64,000 nt of DNA from Clostridia bacterium. Lineage in GTDB: Bacteria > Bacillota > Clostridia > Christensenellales > Borkfalkiaceae. Location: assembly GCA_029059705.1 (NCBI GenBank), contig JAIDVM010000031.1, positions 1 through 64,000 on the forward strand, written 5' to 3'. This document shows, piece by piece, positions 61,929 through 64,000 of this stretch (position 1 is its first letter; the number at the start of each line of letters is the position of its first letter). The translations under genes were made by a program, and so were the position numbers. The notes beneath the pieces are model-generated. The model worked only from the letters and a program-made list of their open reading frames with translations. It made no database searches and was not told where the DNA came from.

Positions 61929-63619
61929 TGCGGTTTCTCCGTTGAATTTTCGTCTTTTAACAGCTCGCCGTGTCCGTTCGGTTCGGCAAGTAAAGTTTTA
62001 TAATCGGTGTAGATAACAAACCCCGCGTTCGTTTTGGGCGGCTTTTTAACAAACCTGCGCAGGCAGTAATCAACGGGCACTTTGCTTGCGCCCCGCCCGT
62101 CGGAATAATAAGCGCAAATTTCCGCCGCCGTCAAAATAACCCCGTTGGGCACGGGTTTTCCTTCAGTTAAAATAACCGCGTGGGAGGAGTGGTAGGTTTT
62201 GGTGTGCAGCCACAAATCCTGCGGCGAAACGCTCTTTAAAAGTCTGTCGTTCTGCAAATTGTTGCGCCCCGCCAAAATTTTAAAGCCGCCGCATAAAAAC
62301 TCGCGGAAGGGCGAAATTTTCGCGGGTTTTTTCTTTTTGTTATCGTCCTTTAAAAGCCCGCAAATTTTAAGCTCTTCTTCAGTCTCTTCAAGGTCCAAAA
62401 GCGTTTCGGCGGCGCATATGTGCGCCCCAATGCTGTTAAAATAATTTAATTTTTCTTCTGTTTCGCGCTTTTGTTCGGTTACCGAAATAACCGTTCTTTT
62501 CATTTTTGCGTATTTTTTGTAATATTTTTGCGCGTTGTCGGCGGGCGCCAGCGACTTGTCCAGCGCGATTTTGATTTTGCCGCCCTGTTCGTCGTAATAA
62601 TTCACCGCCTCAAAGCTGTCCATACCCCGTTTAACGGCATATATGTTGGCGGTAATCAGCTCGCCCTTCAGTTTTACAAGCTCCGCGTCGCGGCACTCGA
62701 AAAGCCTTGCGTCAAAGGTGGCAATTCTCTTTTCAAGCTTTTTAACCGTTGAATTAACCGCGGTTAAAAGCTTTCTTTTCGCCTCTTCGAAGGTTTGCTT
62801 TTGCATAACGTAAGCGTAAAAAGCCGTTTGCGCCTCTAAAACGGAGGGGTAAACGCGCTTGTTTTTATCCGCGCTTTTAACCTTAAAATCGTTCGGCTCG
62901 CCGTTTAAAAAAGTTACGCAGGGTTGAGCTATACCCCCGCATATATAGCGGTTTACGTCGTTTGCCGTCGGTTCTTCGTTAAATTCGGCGCAGATTTCGA
63001 GGGCGGTGGAGTAAGCAACCCCCAAAACTCTGTCCGCAATAAATTTAGCGCGGTCGCCGTTTGTGTCGTTTAAGGCTTTAAAAGCCTCTTCGAGCGCGCT
63101 CACGTTTTCGGGGTTGATTTTATCCTGCCGTTCGGGCAAAGTGTATTTTGCCCCCGTGAACAAAACGCGCCTCGTGCTTTCGCCTATCGCCGTCGTTTTC
63201 AGCGCGCCTAAAATTATTCCGTTTTCGCACAAAACCGCGTTGGAATACTTGCCCATCAGCTCGCAGAAAAGGCTTAAATTTTTCGTTTCGAATTCCGACG
63301 TGCACAAAAAATCGAACCTCACGATGCGCTCGCCTGCAATTTGTTCCACCGCCGTAATTTCGGCGTTTTGTAAATGTTTTCGCAAAAGCATGCAAAAAGC
63401 GGGCGCAACCTTCGGCGCGGGCTTTTCAAAACCGCACAAATTTAAACGGCATTTGCTTGCCGAAAAACAAGCTTCGAGTTTAACCGTGCCCTTTCGGGTG
63501 TATATAATAAACGTGAGGTCGTCGCGGCTCGGCTGGGTGATTTTGGAAATTTTCCCGCCGACGAGCAGATTTTCAAGCTCTTTTGCGACGAATTTAATTG
63601 TAAAAGCGTCCTGCGGCAT
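61925..63619 (-). CDS. rqcH: RqcH / NFACT family ribosome quality-control protein
   Basis: 564 aa. ATG 63619 is chosen: AGAGGTG lies 3-5 nt upstream and MPQDAF fits the family N-terminus; a GTG two codons earlier is less likely. RqcH binds stalled 50S subunits and recruits tRNA-Ala to add alanine tails; older annotations call it fibronectin-binding protein A. Seen in order: NFACT-N (1-200, with FCMLLRKHLQNAEI), a long coiled coil (about 265-420), and the NFACT-R domain (GGFKILAGRNNLQNDRLL...DLWLHTKTYHSSHAVI). The pair at residues 97-98 is Glu-Arg, where the B. subtilis protein has Asp-Arg. Confidence 0.93.
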   Translation of the reverse strand: MPQDAFTIKFVAKELENLLVGGKISKITQPSRDDLTFIIYTRKGTVKLEACFSASKCRLNLCGFEKPAPKVAPAFCMLLRKHLQNAEITAVEQIAGERIVRFDFLCTSEFETKNLSLFCELMGKYSNAVLCENGIILGALKTTAIGESTRRVLFTGAKYTLPERQDKINPENVSALEEAFKALNDTNGDRAKFIADRVLGVAYSTALEICAEFNEEPTANDVNRYICGGIAQPCVTFLNGEPNDFKVKSADKNKRVYPSVLEAQTAFYAYVMQKQTFEEAKRKLLTAVNSTVKKLEKRIATFDARLFECRDAELVKLKGELITANIYAVKRGMDSFEAVNYYDEQGGKIKIALDKSLAPADNAQKYYKKYAKMKRTVISVTEQKRETEEKLNYFNSIGAHICAAETLLDLEETEEELKICGLLKDDNKKKKPAKISPFREFLCGGFKILAGRNNLQNDRLLKSVSPQDLWLHTKTYHSSHAVILTEGKPVPNGVILTAAEICAYYSDGRGASKVPVDYCLRRFVKKPPKTNAGFVIYTDYKTLLAEPNGHGELLKDENSTEKPQ

Positions 63620-63630
63620 GTACACCTCTT

Positions 63631-63672
63631 TCGCAAAAGTTTCGCCTATTCTGCGGCTAAAAACTTTTGCGA
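63631..63672 (-). promoter_or_regulatory. Leader hairpin next to the rqcH ribosome site
   Basis: Twelve-bp perfect stem TCGCAAAAGTTT (63631-63642) / AAACTTTTGCGA (63661-63672) with an 18-nt loop. In the rqcH mRNA it ends only a few nucleotides before the AAGAGGTG site, so it could influence translation. Confidence 0.55.
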
Positions 63673-63825
63673 TTTAAGGGCTTCTCGCCCTCAGCCCGCA
63701 ATCTACGGGCAAACTTTTTATTAAATTGCGGGCTTCACCTCGCTCAGGCGAAAGGGTTCGCAAATTGGGTCGCGCTGCGCAAAAGCGTGGTTTTGCTTGC
63801 GCCGTTTATTATTTAAGTATTTATA

Positions 63826-63854
63826 AGTATACCGCAAAAAATTTAAAAAGTAAA
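63826..63854 (-). promoter_or_regulatory. Promoter of rqcH
   Basis: On the minus strand: TTTACT (63854-63849), a 17-nt spacer ending TTTTTTGCGG, and TATACT (63831-63826). The TTTTGCGGTATA context is the same as in the apbE promoter. Confidence 0.7.
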
Positions 63855-63863
63855 TTTATTTAC

Positions 63864-63892
63864 TTCATTAAAACGCTTTTCAAAATTATAAT
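63864..63892 (+). promoter_or_regulatory. Possible promoter of the last gene
   Basis: TTCATT (63864-63869), 17 nt, perfect TATAAT (63887-63892). The -35 box is weak. The leader would be about 75 nt. Confidence 0.4.
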
Positions 63893-63973
63893 AATGTGCT
63901 AAAATAAAAAACGGTTGCGCTTTGAAAAACGCGCGAAAATCAATTTAAAATCATTATTTTTTAGGAGAAACAT

Positions 63974-64000
63974 ATGAACTACACACAGGCAGTCGGTGAA
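63974..64000 (+). CDS. Start of a gene cut by the window end
   Basis: Nine codons (MNYTQAVGE) after an AGGAG site 6 nt upstream. The opening recalls dihydrofolate/folylpolyglutamate synthases (FolC), which often begin MNY-EAL, but nine residues are too few to identify it. Confidence 0.5.

Larger units (their letters stand above)
63620..63973. other. Divergent intergenic region with a structured rqcH leader
   Basis: No gene is seen. The rqcH promoter (63826-63854) implies an untranslated leader of about 200 nt. That leader holds the hairpin at 63631-63672 and a second pairing, AGCCCGCAAT near 63693 with ATTGCGGGCT near 63726. A possible + strand promoter for the last gene is at 63864-63892. 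Confidence 0.6.

Overview
The window reads as a chromosome segment of an anaerobic, amino-acid/peptide-using Bacillota bacterium (class Clostridia). This is an inference from gene content: a clostridial-type rnfCDGEAB cluster, RqcH, a YitT-family protein, M18 aminopeptidase, Opp transporter, many lipoproteins, AAGGAG ribosome sites and consensus sigma-A promoters. An uncultured gut Christensenellales-like lineage is possible, but nothing here fixes the taxonomy. No rRNA, tRNA, CRISPR array, prophage or transposase was found. Coding DNA has moderate GC and intergenic DNA is AT-rich, with several dispersed palindromic elements.

Layout. (1) 1-484: untranslated, hairpin-rich. (2) 539-17707: one enormous secreted, membrane-anchored protein (about 5,720 aa) made of beta-helix repeats followed by dozens of MBG/YDG-type beta modules. 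(3) 17794-25755: the flavin/electron-transfer block. A lipoprotein ApbE flavin transferase and a NusG-domain-II protein (+ strand) converge on rnfCDGEAB and a Gx-transporter gene (- strand). (4) 25956-26924: a YitT-family membrane protein. (5) 27212-51628: eleven co-directional, closely spaced genes over 24 kb. They encode a GLUG-type surface protein, a 2,444-aa subtilase fused to BspA-like leucine-rich repeats, a lipoprotein, a complete OppABCDF peptide importer, a small membrane protein, a five-helix CXXC membrane protein, and a polyferredoxin fused to an extracytoplasmic thioredoxin. (6) 51788-57283 (- strand): three lipoproteins sharing an N-terminal prealbumin-like domain, the largest carrying a TlpA-like thioredoxin (CPAC). 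(7) 57506-58879: M18 aminopeptidase. (8) 59243-63619 (- strand): a membrane-anchored propeller-like protein, two small winged-helix-like proteins with C-terminal membrane segments, a small membrane protein and RqcH. The last 27 nt begin another gene on the + strand.

How the parts may work together (inference): the surface subtilase would cut protein outside the cell, Opp would import the peptides, and the M18 enzyme would help finish digestion. Rnf would couple ferredoxin oxidation from amino-acid fermentation to an ion gradient, with ApbE attaching FMN to RnfD and RnfG. The polyferredoxin-thioredoxin fusion, the CXXC membrane protein and the thioredoxin lipoprotein could form a route that carries reducing power out to extracytoplasmic thiols.

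Most notable observations: two families of small palindromic elements, one of which has inserted in frame into two protein genes; ideal promoters placed so that apbE and the Gx gene would give leaderless mRNAs; an alternating higher-order repeat in the giant surface protein; the protease-to-transporter locus; and the candidate trans-membrane thiol-reduction module.
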